The notes under the pieces were generated by a model. It saw only the letters and a list, made by a program, of their open reading frames with translations, ran no database searches and had not been told where the DNA came from. From assembly GCA_011390205.1 (NCBI GenBank), contig JAABSX010000021.1, forward strand, positions 1 to 61,296: a DNA stretch of 61,296 bases, read 5' to 3'. The translations under genes and the position numbers were made by a program. This document shows, in pieces, positions 1 to 8,448 of the stretch; within the stretch, counting starts at the first letter, position 1, and the number at the start of each line of letters is the position of its first letter. The DNA comes from Microscillaceae bacterium (GTDB lineage Bacteria > Bacteroidota > Bacteroidia > Cytophagales > Microscillaceae).

Positions 1-579
1 CAAAGCTTGATACCAAGCTGGTAATACAGTATCCTCTGTACGAAGCGTTTCACTGAGTGACCAAGCTACTACCTTTCTTTGATAGAGATCTAAAATGACA
101 GTCAAATACAGAAAGCCTTCTTCTACTACCAAGTAACTAATATCTGAAACCCATACACGAGCAGCTTGGTCTACCTTAAAATTACGACTCAGTAAATTAG
201 GTGATATTGGCTTATCGTGTTTAGAATCTGTGGTACTAGGCACATACTTCTTGCTTATTTTGCTTCTCAGGCCCATTTTTCGCATCAGCTTTGCTACTGT
301 GGGACGACTTACTTGAATGCCTTGCTTTTCTAACTCAATGGTCAAACGAGGGCTGCCATAACGCTGTTTACAAGCAAAATAGGTGTCTGAAATCTTGTCT
401 CGAAGCTCATCTTGCCACTTGCTTCTTGCACTGACCTTCCCTTTCAGCCACTCATAATACCTACTACGACTCACCTTCAATACTTGGCACATCTTCTTAA
501 CCGGAAACTCTCTACGGTGAGCCTTTATGAATTTATAGATTTCGGTTCGTTCTTGGAGAAGATGTGCACTGCTTTTTTT
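1..579 (-). CDS. IS3-family transposase OrfB (DDE integrase part), partial at window edge
   Basis: This is the catalytic half of an IS3-family transposase, which cuts and joins the element ends. The frame stays open from the slippery run at 573-579 to base 1, where the window ends. It reads an HTH_21-like region ([34 protein letters not shown]) and then the start of the rve integrase core, with two catalytic aspartates in WVSDISYL and [12 protein letters not shown]. The third acidic residue would lie outside the window. No ATG opens this frame upstream of KMCQV, so expression probably needs a -1 frameshift from OrfA. I see no stop or frameshift in the visible part, so the element may be active. 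Confidence 0.93.
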
Positions 580-839
580 AAGATATCCCGTTCTAATTGT
601 GCATCTGCTAAGGCTTTTTCTAATTCTCGGATACGGTTTTCTTGCTCAGTCAGTTTTGGCTGACCATTGCCTGGAAAGCTATTCTTACCATAGCTCTCAT
701 ACTCTCGTTGCCAACGGTAGAGACTAGCTGAGGTTACTCCTAGCTCTTTGGCTAATTGAGGTACTTTACGCCCCTCTTGGATGAGTTTAATCGCTTGTTC
801 TTTAAACTCTTTGCCGTAATGTTTTCTTGTTGTACTCAT
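525..839 (-). CDS. IS3-family transposase OrfA (HTH_Tnp_1)
   Basis: This 104-residue OrfA binds the element ends. The helix-turn-helix lies at about residues 8-50 ([34 protein letters not shown]). A leucine-zipper-like coiled coil follows at about 63-92 ([23 protein letters not shown]). The 3' part overlaps the OrfB frame. At the end of the coiled coil the transcript carries seven A residues read as (tt)A AAA AAA G, the usual IS3 -1 slippage site, which would fuse OrfA to OrfB. The start is an ATG at 839, about 50-60 bp inside the presumed element end. Confidence 0.94.
   Translation of the reverse strand: MSTTRKHYGKEFKEQAIKLIQEGRKVPQLAKELGVTSASLYRWQREYESYGKNSFPGNGQPKLTEQENRIRELEKALADAQLERDILKKAVHIFSKNEPKSINS
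573..579 (-). promoter_or_regulatory. Programmed -1 frameshift site (A7) between OrfA and OrfB
   Basis: On the minus strand the bases read TT-AAAAAAA-GC. In the OrfA frame the heptamer is A_AAA_AAA, a canonical slippery sequence. Slipping back one base gives K-K-S-S-A-H, exactly the OrfB frame. IS3-family elements are known to make the OrfAB transposase this way. I did not model a downstream stimulating structure. Confidence 0.8.
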
Positions 840-857
840 AGTTTACTAAGTTAAGGA

Positions 858-2462
858 TTATTTCTTAACTTGATGTCCGTGTAAAGTTAGCATGTCCAAT
901 TTTAAGAACCTTTCTGATTCAGTTTGAGTACTTATTATATTTTTAAATGCAGTATTTATATCTTCTGTAAGTATCTCATTTGTGAATCTTCTATAAGCGT
1001 AGTCTGAATATTTTTTTACAAATGGTATTATGATATTTTTGCTTACATCTCCTGTTACATTTTCAAAGTTATTGTTGATTGATTCTCCTACGAAAAGCCC
1101 TATAACATCATCAATACTTGCTGTTTGTTGAAAAGATTTGATAAAAGACTTTCCTTCTTTTCTTATTTTCTTCAGAAGGTCAGGGTTTTCACTAGCTTCT
1201 TTCCTTAGCTTGTTACTAAAATCTTTATCCTGTTTGGTAGTAGGTTGATTACTGTGGCTATACTTGTCTACATCCTCAAAAAAAGCTGCTATTTTTTTTG
1301 CGTCAGTATTTGAATTAAGTCCTTTATGAATTGTCTCAATAGTAAATCCTGGTCTCAGCCTACCTCTCGAGTCATAAGCATAAATTTTGAGAATTTGTTG
1401 TTTTAGGATGTTTGTATAATCAAACGAATATTTCGCTTTGACACTGCTAGATATTATTTTTGCTTGCTGTATTTCATAGTTTCGTGCAATTCGGTTAATT
1501 AAGTCATCATCTTCTATTGTTAACTTTTCTTTCTTTTCTACCTGCTCTTGTGATTTAAGCTCTTTCCATATTTTCTCCTGTTTTTTGGATTTATTATCTA
1601 AGGAGGCTAAAACTAATTTAGAAGAGTAATTCTTTGTGGATTTTGTGATAACAGGGCTATTGATGACTAAGAATGACAGTAAAAGCATTATAATACTTAA
1701 TCTGCCTATAAAGCCGTTAGCCCTGCTTATACTGCTAATGAATCCTTTACTAATGAAGAAAGAGATAAATTTGTTAAATTTTGATTTGCTTGGATACCTA
1801 TTATCTAACTCATCAAAAATTCTTCTACGAACATCTATATCCTTGAGTGTTGTTTGTAGTTGGGGTATTATGGTTTTAAGTACCGCTAACTTATACTCGA
1901 CCTGCACTTTTTCGCTAAAATCCATACTCTCAGTATCTATTTGTGATAGTAAGGTTTTGTCGTGATTAACCTCTTGTAAAATTTGATTAATTTTAAGCAT
2001 ATCTTCTGTGGGTGCTTGCGATTCCAAACTCCCTTCTTCTTGCTTTTTCTGTAAATCTTTATAAATCATCTTAATTACTTTTCTTGCTTTGTATATGCTG
2101 TAAATACTAATTATCACAGACAAAGTCATAATAATGATAATAGACTTTCCACTGCCTATAACTTGCAATAAATTTTCAAGTGATATAAATAAAGATACTA
2201 CAACATTAACTACTGTTTCATTATGTCCCGTAACTAAAGATATCAAGAACAATAACCCAAATAATATCCATATTACTAGGTAAGTAAATCCGCCTATTAA
2301 TGCAATGGTTCTAAGATAAGAGAATATCGTAAGCCAAGTAAACTTTACAAGTTCTGGAAATTTTTTCTTCTTAAATGTTGTGTTTTTAATCTTTTTTATC
2401 ACAACTCTGTCTGTAAAGAAGTAGCTTACAAAAAAAACTAATGATGAAATAATTAGTAACAT
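858..2462 (-). CDS. Unknown multi-pass membrane protein, 3' end replaced by IS sequence
   Basis: I do not recognise this 534-residue protein. It has hydrophobic segments near residues 1-18, 45-78, 85-128 (probably two) and 254-275. A charged, lysine-rich helical domain (about 285-520) follows and may be cytoplasmic or periplasmic. The region around 145-250 looks helical or coiled-coil. The last residues (MLTLHGHQVKK) are read from the inserted IS3 end, so the natural C-terminus is missing and the protein may be inactive. It lies 30 bp after the gene at 2493-2993 on the same strand, so the two probably form an operon. The neighbour has effector-associated-domain-like repeats. By context this could be the membrane effector of a conflict system, which is inference only. 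Confidence 0.7.
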   Translation of the reverse strand: MLLIISSLVFFVSYFFTDRVVIKKIKNTTFKKKKFPELVKFTWLTIFSYLRTIALIGGFTYLVIWILFGLLFLISLVTGHNETVVNVVVSLFISLENLLQVIGSGKSIIIIMTLSVIISIYSIYKARKVIKMIYKDLQKKQEEGSLESQAPTEDMLKINQILQEVNHDKTLLSQIDTESMDFSEKVQVEYKLAVLKTIIPQLQTTLKDIDVRRRIFDELDNRYPSKSKFNKFISFFISKGFISSISRANGFIGRLSIIMLLLSFLVINSPVITKSTKNYSSKLVLASLDNKSKKQEKIWKELKSQEQVEKKEKLTIEDDDLINRIARNYEIQQAKIISSSVKAKYSFDYTNILKQQILKIYAYDSRGRLRPGFTIETIHKGLNSNTDAKKIAAFFEDVDKYSHSNQPTTKQDKDFSNKLRKEASENPDLLKKIRKEGKSFIKSFQQTASIDDVIGLFVGESINNNFENVTGDVSKNIIIPFVKKYSDYAYRRFTNEILTEDINTAFKNIISTQTESERFLKLDMLTLHGHQVKK

Positions 2463-2492
2463 GTTTTTGTATTTTGTGTGGTTTTGAGGATT

Positions 2493-2993
2493 CTATCTAT
2501 TTGAGGTTTTTTCAAGCTTTGTTAGTGTGTTTAACAATGAATTAGTAATTATAGCAAGTTGCATTCTCTTTTCTGATTCATTTATTAAGCCCAAATCTAT
2601 ATCTTCTTGCAAGTTATTATATCGGAAGCTCAAAACACTTACATTATTAATCATATTTGAGTTGTGAGTAAGCTTAAGCATTTCTTCGATAGCGACTCCT
2701 ACGTCGCCTTCAATTATTAATTTTCTTATATCATCTGTTATGGATGACCTTGGGTTATTTTTTTTATATGAGTTTGAGATAATGCTATCATCAACCCAGG
2801 TTCTTAACCTATCATAAAAGTTTGCAGATACATTACCATGTATATAATCTAATTTTAAATTATTAAGTAAATGTAAATTTTGTATTGATATATCTTGCCT
2901 ATCTTTAAGTATATTTATCTCTTGAAAAAAATCCACAAGATTGTTTTCATCAATTAGGTTATTTAATGTTTTTTGTATGATTTTTTCATCCAT
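2493..2993 (-). CDS. Tandem effector-associated-domain (EAD)-like adaptor protein
   Basis: This 166-residue soluble protein appears to be two copies of one helical module, at about residues 7-72 and 88-160. Both carry L-(I)-xLI-E near the start, then a helix with E-x-L, an I-x-N spacer, a helix ending in L-x-x-D, a glycine (HGN / LGL) and a final long helix. The pattern resembles the EAD1/EAD11-type effector-associated domains described by Aravind and colleagues as adaptors in NTP-dependent bacterial conflict systems. It is the first gene of a likely operon with the membrane protein 30 bp downstream. The family assignment is from pattern only. The surrounding DNA is very AT-rich, which fits a horizontally acquired island. 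Confidence 0.6.
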   Translation of the reverse strand: MDEKIIQKTLNNLIDENNLVDFFQEINILKDRQDISIQNLHLLNNLKLDYIHGNVSANFYDRLRTWVDDSIISNSYKKNNPRSSITDDIRKLIIEGDVGVAIEEMLKLTHNSNMINNVSVLSFRYNNLQEDIDLGLINESEKRMQLAIITNSLLNTLTKLEKTSNR

Positions 2994-3569
2994 TTTTGTA
3001 AGATATGATACTTTATTTTTATATATAAAAAAGTATTGTGATTAATACTATTTTATTCATAAAGATAAATACTTAGGTTAATTTATATTAAAATAATATA
3101 ATTAAAAACAATTTTTTTGTACTTTTCTTATGAAAATATTTATTAATATTGAAATTTGAGAATATATTTTTGATTAATAAATTATCTAAGCCCAAGTTTA
3201 ATGATATAAATTTATAAATTATTTGAATAGTTATCAAATTACCTTATATATGACCTGAGTAGTTATAGATAAGATTGTCTTTAGTTTCAAAAGTAAGACT
3301 TTATATTGAAAATTGCAATACCCCCACCCTCTATTCTGCTCCATTGTCAGTATTTTAGAAACGGCGCATCAACCCCTCTGGTCGCAGCGTCTTGACCCAC
3401 AATAGCAAACTGCTTTGAGCATCTCGCTCAGAGCAAACCTTCACGAATCACTTAAACTCAAATATAAAATAAAATGCTGAAATAAACTCAAAACCACGAC
3501 TGCATGATGCAAAAACCTTTGGTCAGAGCGAGACGCATCTGACCAGTTTGCTAATGTGGGTTACCCCGC

Positions 3570-3594
3570 TAGTCGTGATTTGCAATCACGACTA
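3570..3594. repeat. Perfect hairpin TAGTCGTGATT-TGC-AATCACGACTA
   Basis: An 11 bp perfect stem with a 3-base loop. No T-run follows, so it is not a classic terminator. It belongs to the repeat-rich spacer before the Uma2 gene and looks like a dispersed palindromic repeat unit. Confidence 0.75.
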
Positions 3595-3651
3595 CAGAGC
3601 AAAAGATTTGTAATCTACTTACCAACTCTGACAAAGTTCCCCTAAATTTTG

Positions 3652-3659
3652 TATTTTTG
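3652..3659 (+). promoter_or_regulatory. Possible Bacteroidota -7 box (TATTTTTG) for the Uma2 gene
   Basis: TATTTTTG matches the Bacteroidota -7 consensus TAnnTTTG and lies 22 bp before the ATG at 3682. I do not see a clear TTG at the -33 position. Confidence 0.35.
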
Positions 3660-3681
3660 TAAAGAACCTAATTGTTTTAAA

Positions 3682-4287
3682 ATGGATACTTTTATTACTG
3701 ATATTTCTGAGCTTGACCCCGACAAGATTTATACCTATGCAGATTACCTCACATGGCGTTTTGAGCAGCGTGTAGAGTTGATTAAGGGCAAAGTCTTTAA
3801 AATGTCGCCTGCACCGAGTTCGAAACACCAAACTATTTCTACTCAGTTGCAAGGTATTTTATTTATAAACCTAAGAAATAAGCCTTGTAAGCTTTTCTCT
3901 GCTCCCTTTGATGTACGTCTGATAGACAAGAAAAAATCTAGCAAAGCCAATCAAGATGTTTACACAGTCGTGCAGCCAGATATTTGTGTGATTTGTGATA
4001 AAACTAAAATTGACGAGAAAGGAGGAATAGGTGCCCCTGATTTGATTGTAGAAATCCTTTCACCAGGTAATTCTAAAACAGAAATGAAAATCAAATATGC
4101 ACTGTATGAAGAAAGTGGCGTACTAGAATATTGGGTAGTCTATCCCTCTGAGCATGTCTTGCAGCAGTTTATTTTAAACCAAGAAGGCAAGTACCAACTC
4201 AAAGAAACTTTCACAGAAGATGAGGTTTTTAAGTCTCATATTTTCCCTGAGTTGCAGATTAGTTTAGGGGAGGTTTTTGAAGATTAG
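3682..4287 (+). CDS. Uma2-family (DUF820) PD-(D/E)xK-fold nuclease-like protein
   Basis: This 201-residue protein has the Uma2 layout: an N-terminal Y-x-D-Y-L...R-x-E-L-I-x-G motif, then QPDICVICD, then the core GAPDLIVEILSPGN (D120, E124) followed by lysines and EYWVVYP. These fit the restriction-endonuclease-like fold of the family, whose real role is poorly known. I chose the ATG at 3682 (MDTFITDISEL) over an upstream in-frame start at 3649. Uma2 genes are abundant and mobile in Bacteroidota and cyanobacteria. The gene stands alone between two repeat-rich spacers. Confidence 0.9.
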   Translation: MDTFITDISELDPDKIYTYADYLTWRFEQRVELIKGKVFKMSPAPSSKHQTISTQLQGILFINLRNKPCKLFSAPFDVRLIDKKKSSKANQDVYTVVQPDICVICDKTKIDEKGGIGAPDLIVEILSPGNSKTEMKIKYALYEESGVLEYWVVYPSEHVLQQFILNQEGKYQLKETFTEDEVFKSHIFPELQISLGEVFED

Positions 4288-4296
4288 TCTTTCTCC

Positions 4297-4320
4297 GTGC
4301 TTTGTGTCTTCACAAAGCAC
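4297..4320. repeat. Hairpin repeat GTGCTTTGTG-TCTT-CACAAAGCAC (copy 1)
   Basis: A perfect 10 bp stem with a 4-base loop, 9 bp after the Uma2 stop. Related hairpins occur at 10145-10189, 16363-16382 and 43052-43083. A second weaker hairpin (GTTTC...GAAAC) follows at about 4331-4355. Confidence 0.85.
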
Positions 4321-4377
4321 CAAACCTTTCGTTTCGTGAAGATAAGAAACGAGGAATTAAGTCCTCACTTTAAAAAA

Positions 4378-5616
4378 ATGAAACTACTTTTTAAAAATAT
4401 CAAAGAACTTCTCCAAGTCCGTAGCGAGCCTATCACTTGGGTAGCTGGAGAAGCCATGAAAACCTTGCCGAGCATTCAAAATGCTTTTTTGTGCATAGAA
4501 GATGACTTGATTACTGATTTTGGAAAAATGGCAGATTGCCCTCAAAAGTCATTTGATGAAATCATAGATGCCACAGGCAAAATGATATTGCCAGCTTGGT
4601 GCGACTCACATACACACCTTGTTTTTGCGGGCAACCGTGAAGGCGAATTTGTAGATAGAATCAAGGGCTTGTCTTATGAAGAAATCGCCAACAAAGGCGG
4701 AGGGATTCTCAATTCTGCCCAAAAGCTTAACCAAACCTCTGAAGAATCACTTTTTGAACAAAGTGCCAAGCGTTTAGAGGAAGTCATGCAGCTAGGCACA
4801 GGAGCGATTGAGATAAAATCGGGCTATGGCTTGACTTTAGAGGGAGAACTCAAAATGCTCAGGGTCATCAAAAAACTCAAAGAAAGCTATCCTATTGAAG
4901 TGAAAGCTACTTTTTTGGGAGCTCATGCCATTCCAGCAACTTACAAAGACGATAAATCGGGCTATTTGAAAATGCTCATTGAGGAAGCCATGCCACGCAT
5001 TGCCCAAGAAAAACTGGCTGAGTATGTAGATATTTTTTGTGAGAAAGGTTATTTTTCGATAGAAGATACCGAACTGATTTTGGCAGCAGGAAAGCAACAC
5101 GGCTTAATTCCTAAAATCCATGTCAATCAATTTACAGTGATGGGAGGCGTAGCTACAGCCATAAAACACCAAGCCTTGTCCGTAGATCATTTAAAAGAAT
5201 TAGAAGATGCTGATATTGAGGCACTTAAAGGTTCTAGCACTATGCCTGTAGCCCTTCCATCTTGTTCCTTTTTTTTGGGGATTCCTTATACTCCAGCAAG
5301 GCGGTTGATAGAGGCTGGACTGCCCTTGGCTTTAGCTACAGATTACAATCCTGGCTCTGCCCCTTCGGGCAATATGAATTTTGTGGTGGCTACAGCTTGC
5401 ATCAAAATGAAAATGACTCCCGAAGAAGCCATCAATGCCGCTACGCTCAATGGAGCTTATGCCATGGGTTTGGAGAAAGAACTTGGCTCTATCACCATTG
5501 GCAAAAAAGCCAATCTTATACTGACCAAAGCCATCAGTTCTTATGCCTTTATACCTTATTCTTTTGGAGAAAATCAAATAGAGAAAGTTTATATTAAGGG
5601 AAAAATAGCCCCCTAG
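4378..5616 (+). CDS. hutI: Imidazolonepropionase (HutI)
   Basis: This 412-residue cytoplasmic amidohydrolase opens the imidazolone ring in histidine breakdown, giving N-formimino-glutamate. Key motifs are the metal-binding SHTHLVFAGNRE, the substrate loop AIEIKSGYGLT, HVNQF, VDHL and the late aspartate in LATDYNPGSAPSGNM. These match the HutI family and its usual length of about 410. The ATG at 4378 (MKLLFKNI) is preferred to an upstream GTG at 4297, which falls inside a hairpin repeat. hutG follows after 54 bp on the same strand. hutH and hutU are not in the window. Confidence 0.96.
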   Translation: MKLLFKNIKELLQVRSEPITWVAGEAMKTLPSIQNAFLCIEDDLITDFGKMADCPQKSFDEIIDATGKMILPAWCDSHTHLVFAGNREGEFVDRIKGLSYEEIANKGGGILNSAQKLNQTSEESLFEQSAKRLEEVMQLGTGAIEIKSGYGLTLEGELKMLRVIKKLKESYPIEVKATFLGAHAIPATYKDDKSGYLKMLIEEAMPRIAQEKLAEYVDIFCEKGYFSIEDTELILAAGKQHGLIPKIHVNQFTVMGGVATAIKHQALSVDHLKELEDADIEALKGSSTMPVALPSCSFFLGIPYTPARRLIEAGLPLALATDYNPGSAPSGNMNFVVATACIKMKMTPEEAINAATLNGAYAMGLEKELGSITIGKKANLILTKAISSYAFIPYSFGENQIEKVYIKGKIAP

Positions 5617-5670
5617 CCCCTAGATTAAATACTTTGTGATAAAACAATACAACCACAGAACAATGTACCT

Positions 5671-6642
5671 ATGCAAAAAAAAACCTACAAACCTGCCCAA
5701 CAAAACAACTGGCAAGGACGCAACTCAAACCCGTCACTGCCTCCTCAATATTGGCACCAAATCATAGAAATAACTGATATTCAAGCACTTAAAAAAACAA
5801 AAGAAATTCCTAGTTTTGCCTTGCTAGGCTATGCCTGCGATGAAGGAGTCAGGCGAAATTTTGGCAGAGTCGGGGCTTTTGAGGGGCCGCAAGCCCTGCG
5901 AGAAAAGCTTGCTAAAATTCCCTTGCATTTCCAAGAAAAACGGGTGATAGATGCAGGGGATGTCATCTGTATGGAAGAAAATATGGAAGATAGCCAAGCA
6001 CTTTTTGCAGCGCATATTACATACTTATTAGAGCAAAATACCTTCCCGATAGGCATTGGTGGGGGGCACGATATTGCCTACGCACATTTTAAGGGAATCA
6101 AGGATTTTCTCAAAGAAAAATCACAAAACAAAATCGGCATCATTAATTTTGATGCACATTTTGACCTCAGACCCGTAGAGGAAAAACCCAATTCAGGCAC
6201 ACCTTTTTACCAAATTTTATCCGAAGCAAAAGCCGATAGCAGAGCAGTAGATTATCTTGCAATAGGCATTCAAGGGCAATCTAACACTCAAGAGTTATTT
6301 GAAATAGCCCAGCAATACGACGTGAAATACATTATGCAAGAGGAATGTGAGTCCTTTGACGATTCTCTCAAAAGTAAATTAGAGTCATTCATAGCAGCAC
6401 AAGATTATTTGTATATCACCATAGATTTGGATGGTTTTTCCTCTGCCTATGTGAGTGGAGTAAGTGCCCCTTCTCCTTTGGGTTTTAGTCCTCAGTTTGT
6501 ATTTAAGGCATTAGAATTTTTATTAGAAAGCAAGAAAGTCATCTCATTGGATATTGCTGAGCTAAATCCTGTATTCGACCAAAATCAGCTTACTGCCAAT
6601 TTAGCTGCAAGACTTGTAGATTTTGTGGTGAATAAATCTTAG
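5671..6642 (+). CDS. hutG: Formimidoylglutamase (HutG), arginase family
   Basis: This 323-residue ureohydrolase splits N-formimino-glutamate into glutamate and formamide, the step after HutI. Manganese ligands are visible: H133 in GGGHD, D161/H163/D165 in FDAHFD, and D252/D254 in IDLDGFSSA. The GVSAPSPLG and SLDIAELNP segments are also typical. The start ATG at 5671 follows hutI by 54 bp, so the two probably share a transcript. The gene converges with cysM. I see no strong hairpin in the 40 bp between them. Confidence 0.93.
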   Translation: MQKKTYKPAQQNNWQGRNSNPSLPPQYWHQIIEITDIQALKKTKEIPSFALLGYACDEGVRRNFGRVGAFEGPQALREKLAKIPLHFQEKRVIDAGDVICMEENMEDSQALFAAHITYLLEQNTFPIGIGGGHDIAYAHFKGIKDFLKEKSQNKIGIINFDAHFDLRPVEEKPNSGTPFYQILSEAKADSRAVDYLAIGIQGQSNTQELFEIAQQYDVKYIMQEECESFDDSLKSKLESFIAAQDYLYITIDLDGFSSAYVSGVSAPSPLGFSPQFVFKALEFLLESKKVISLDIAELNPVFDQNQLTANLAARLVDFVVNKS

Positions 6643-6682
6643 AGGGCATGTCCTTTTGCTGGAACATAGCCCCTTCTGCTGC

Positions 6683-7618
6683 TCAGTCTGTGAATAAACC
6701 CGAACTCAAATAACGGTCGCCACGGTCGCAGACGATGCACACAATCAGGGCAGGCTCGGTAAGGTCTTTTGCCAAGTCAAGTGTAGCCTGTAAGACACCG
6801 CCGCTGCTCATGCCTGCAAAAATACCACACTCTTTTGCCATACGCCGTGTGGCTTGTATGGCTTGCAACTCACTGACATACAATATCTTATCTACTCTGT
6901 GGTTTTCGTATATTTCGGGCAAAAACTCAGGCGACCATTTTCTGATGCCTGGAATACTTGCCCCCTCTTCTGGCTGCACACCTATAATCTGGATGTCAGG
7001 GTTTTGCTCTTTGAGAAATCGAGAATTGCCCATAATCGTTCCTGTAGTGCCCATGCTTGCCACAAAATGTGTAACTTTTCCTGCAGTAGCTTCCCATATT
7101 TCGGGGGCTGTGCTTTTGTAATGTGCTTTGTAGTTGTCAGGGTTTGAGAACTGATTGAGCATAAAGTAGCCCTGATGCTTTGCCATGTCTTCGGCAAGTG
7201 TTCGAGAGTATTCTATGGTCTTGGCTGCCTCCGTCAAGATGACTTTTGCCCCAAAAGCCCTCATGGTGTCTATGCGTTCTTGGGTGGAGTTTTCGGGCAT
7301 GATGAGCGTAATGTCTAAACCAAAGGAAGCCGCTACCATGGCTAGAGCTATTCCTGTATTGCCGCTTGTTGCCTCCACGAGTTGGGAGTTTTGCTGGATG
7401 TCGCCTCGCTCCAATGCCTGCTGAATCATATTAAAAGCGGGACGGTCTTTGACACTTCCGCCAGGGTTATGCCCTTCCATCTTGCCATAGACCTCGACAA
7501 AATCAGGAATTTCGGGAAGTTGGATACGTACAAGAGGCGTATTGCCTATCAGTGCACCAATGTTATTTACTTTTTGCATTGCATTTATTTTTTGGGGGGA
7601 GAAATCCCCTTGGTTCAT
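6683..7618 (-). CDS. cysM: O-acetylserine sulfhydrylase / cysteine synthase (CysM-type)
   Basis: This PLP enzyme makes cysteine from O-acetylserine and sulfide (or thiosulfate). The PLP lysine is K57 in GGSVKDRP. The substrate loop is TSGNTG (SGNTGIAL) and the phosphate-binding loop is MGTTGT. It is 311 residues, close to the family size. The start at 7618 overlaps the cysE stop (TAATG), so translation is probably coupled. A later ATG at 7579 (MQKVNNIGALIGNTP) would also fit the family N-terminus, so the start is uncertain. CysM and CysK forms are hard to separate by eye; the symbol is a best guess. Confidence 0.9.
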   Translation of the reverse strand: MNQGDFSPQKINAMQKVNNIGALIGNTPLVRIQLPEIPDFVEVYGKMEGHNPGGSVKDRPAFNMIQQALERGDIQQNSQLVEATSGNTGIALAMVAASFGLDITLIMPENSTQERIDTMRAFGAKVILTEAAKTIEYSRTLAEDMAKHQGYFMLNQFSNPDNYKAHYKSTAPEIWEATAGKVTHFVASMGTTGTIMGNSRFLKEQNPDIQIIGVQPEEGASIPGIRKWSPEFLPEIYENHRVDKILYVSELQAIQATRRMAKECGIFAGMSSGGVLQATLDLAKDLTEPALIVCIVCDRGDRYLSSGLFTD

Positions 7619-8418
7619 TACTTGACAAATTGCTTTCCTTCAGAAGAATAATAGACCCTTGACAAAGGTTTGACACTTTCCGTAATCCAGACATTTCCGC
7701 CTATGATGCTGCCCTGCCCTATGACGGTATCCCCGCCTAGAATGGTAGCCCCCGAATAGATAATGACTTTGTTTTCTATGGTCGGGTGTCTTTTTTGCTG
7801 TGCCATATTTTTACTCACACTCAATGCCCCCAACGTAACACCTTGATATATTTTGACCTCATCTCCGATGTGTGTGGTCTCCCCTATCACAATGCCTGTG
7901 CCGTGGTCTATACAAAATCTCCGACCAATGATTGCCCCTGGATGTATGTCTATGCCTGTTTTGGAGTGGGCATATTCCGTAAAAATACGTGGCAGATAAG
8001 GCACGCCTAGCTCAAGCATCAGGTGTGCAAGCCTATATACAGCAATGGCATAAAAGCCTGGATAGCTTCTGATGACCTCTTTGGCATCAATGGCTGCGGG
8101 GTCTCCTGCCAAGATGGCTTGGCTATCTTCTAGGCAAGCATCATAGACACCCTCTAAACCCTCAAAAAAACACTCACAAATACTGCGGAGCTTGTTGTGA
8201 TGGCATGCCTCCGTTTTGGAAAGAAGGTTCTGAAAATTTACTTGAAGTAATTGGTATTTTGTGCGGATTTCTAATTCATTACGGACACGGTAGGCATTCA
8301 GTTCGGGGAAAAGAAATTGCATCAGACTGACGATAAAAGTATCTATTTCTTCTACCCCTGGCAATGTTTTGGGGCTTTGGTGTGCCAAGTATATTTTTTC
8401 AAAAAAAGAAGCTTTCAT
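7618..8418 (-). CDS. cysE: Serine O-acetyltransferase (CysE/EpsC type)
   Basis: This 266-residue enzyme acetylates serine with acetyl-CoA, the first committed step of cysteine synthesis. An N-terminal helical half (about 1-145) precedes a left-handed beta-helix built from hexapeptide repeats (HPGAIIGRRFCIDHGTG, IVIGETTHIGDEVKIYQGV, TLGGD, SIIGGNVWI). The catalytic aspartate-histidine pair lies in the CIDHG region. The gene overlaps cysM by one base, giving a two-gene cysteine operon that channels O-acetylserine. The beta-helix and DHGTG motif make the family call secure. Confidence 0.95.
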   Translation of the reverse strand: MKASFFEKIYLAHQSPKTLPGVEEIDTFIVSLMQFLFPELNAYRVRNELEIRTKYQLLQVNFQNLLSKTEACHHNKLRSICECFFEGLEGVYDACLEDSQAILAGDPAAIDAKEVIRSYPGFYAIAVYRLAHLMLELGVPYLPRIFTEYAHSKTGIDIHPGAIIGRRFCIDHGTGIVIGETTHIGDEVKIYQGVTLGALSVSKNMAQQKRHPTIENKVIIYSGATILGGDTVIGQGSIIGGNVWITESVKPLSRVYYSSEGKQFVK

Positions 8419-8448
8419 TTGCTTTGATGCTCTAATGTGATGTATAGT

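Larger units (their letters stand above)
1..897 (-). mobile_element. IS3-family insertion sequence, right end inside window
   Basis: The element covers OrfA, OrfB and a terminal segment. Read inward from the right, the end is TGCTAACTTTACACGGACA, which starts with the TG typical of IS3 ends. The boundary is either base 892 (TGCTAAC...) or 897 (TGGACATGC...). The far end lies outside the window, so the terminal inverted repeat and target duplication cannot be checked. The element sits in the 3' end of the membrane protein gene at 858-2462, whose last 11-12 codons are element sequence. Confidence 0.85.
2994..3681. other. Intergenic region with AT-rich leader and repeat cluster
   Basis: Bases 2994-3290 are extremely AT-rich and probably hold the promoter of the leftward operon. 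Bases 3380-3595 are a cluster of inverted repeats: ACCCACAATAGCAAACT (3395-3411) returns inverted at 3545-3561 with one mismatch, and flanking CTCGCTC/GAGCGAG segments also pair. A perfect hairpin lies at 3570-3594. I see no convincing gene here. Confidence 0.6.

Noticed and set aside
412..663. Plus-strand 83-residue open frame
   Set aside because: It lies antisense to the intact transposase frames and has no family features.
3380..3595. Possible CRISPR array because of repeated units
   Set aside because: The units are few, inverted and irregularly spaced, with no cas genes in the window.
4297..4377. GTG start for hutI giving 27 more residues
   Set aside because: It begins in a hairpin repeat and the extension is not family-like.
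5262..5597. Plus-strand 111-residue frame inside hutI
   Set aside because: It is an out-of-frame shadow of hutI with odd composition.
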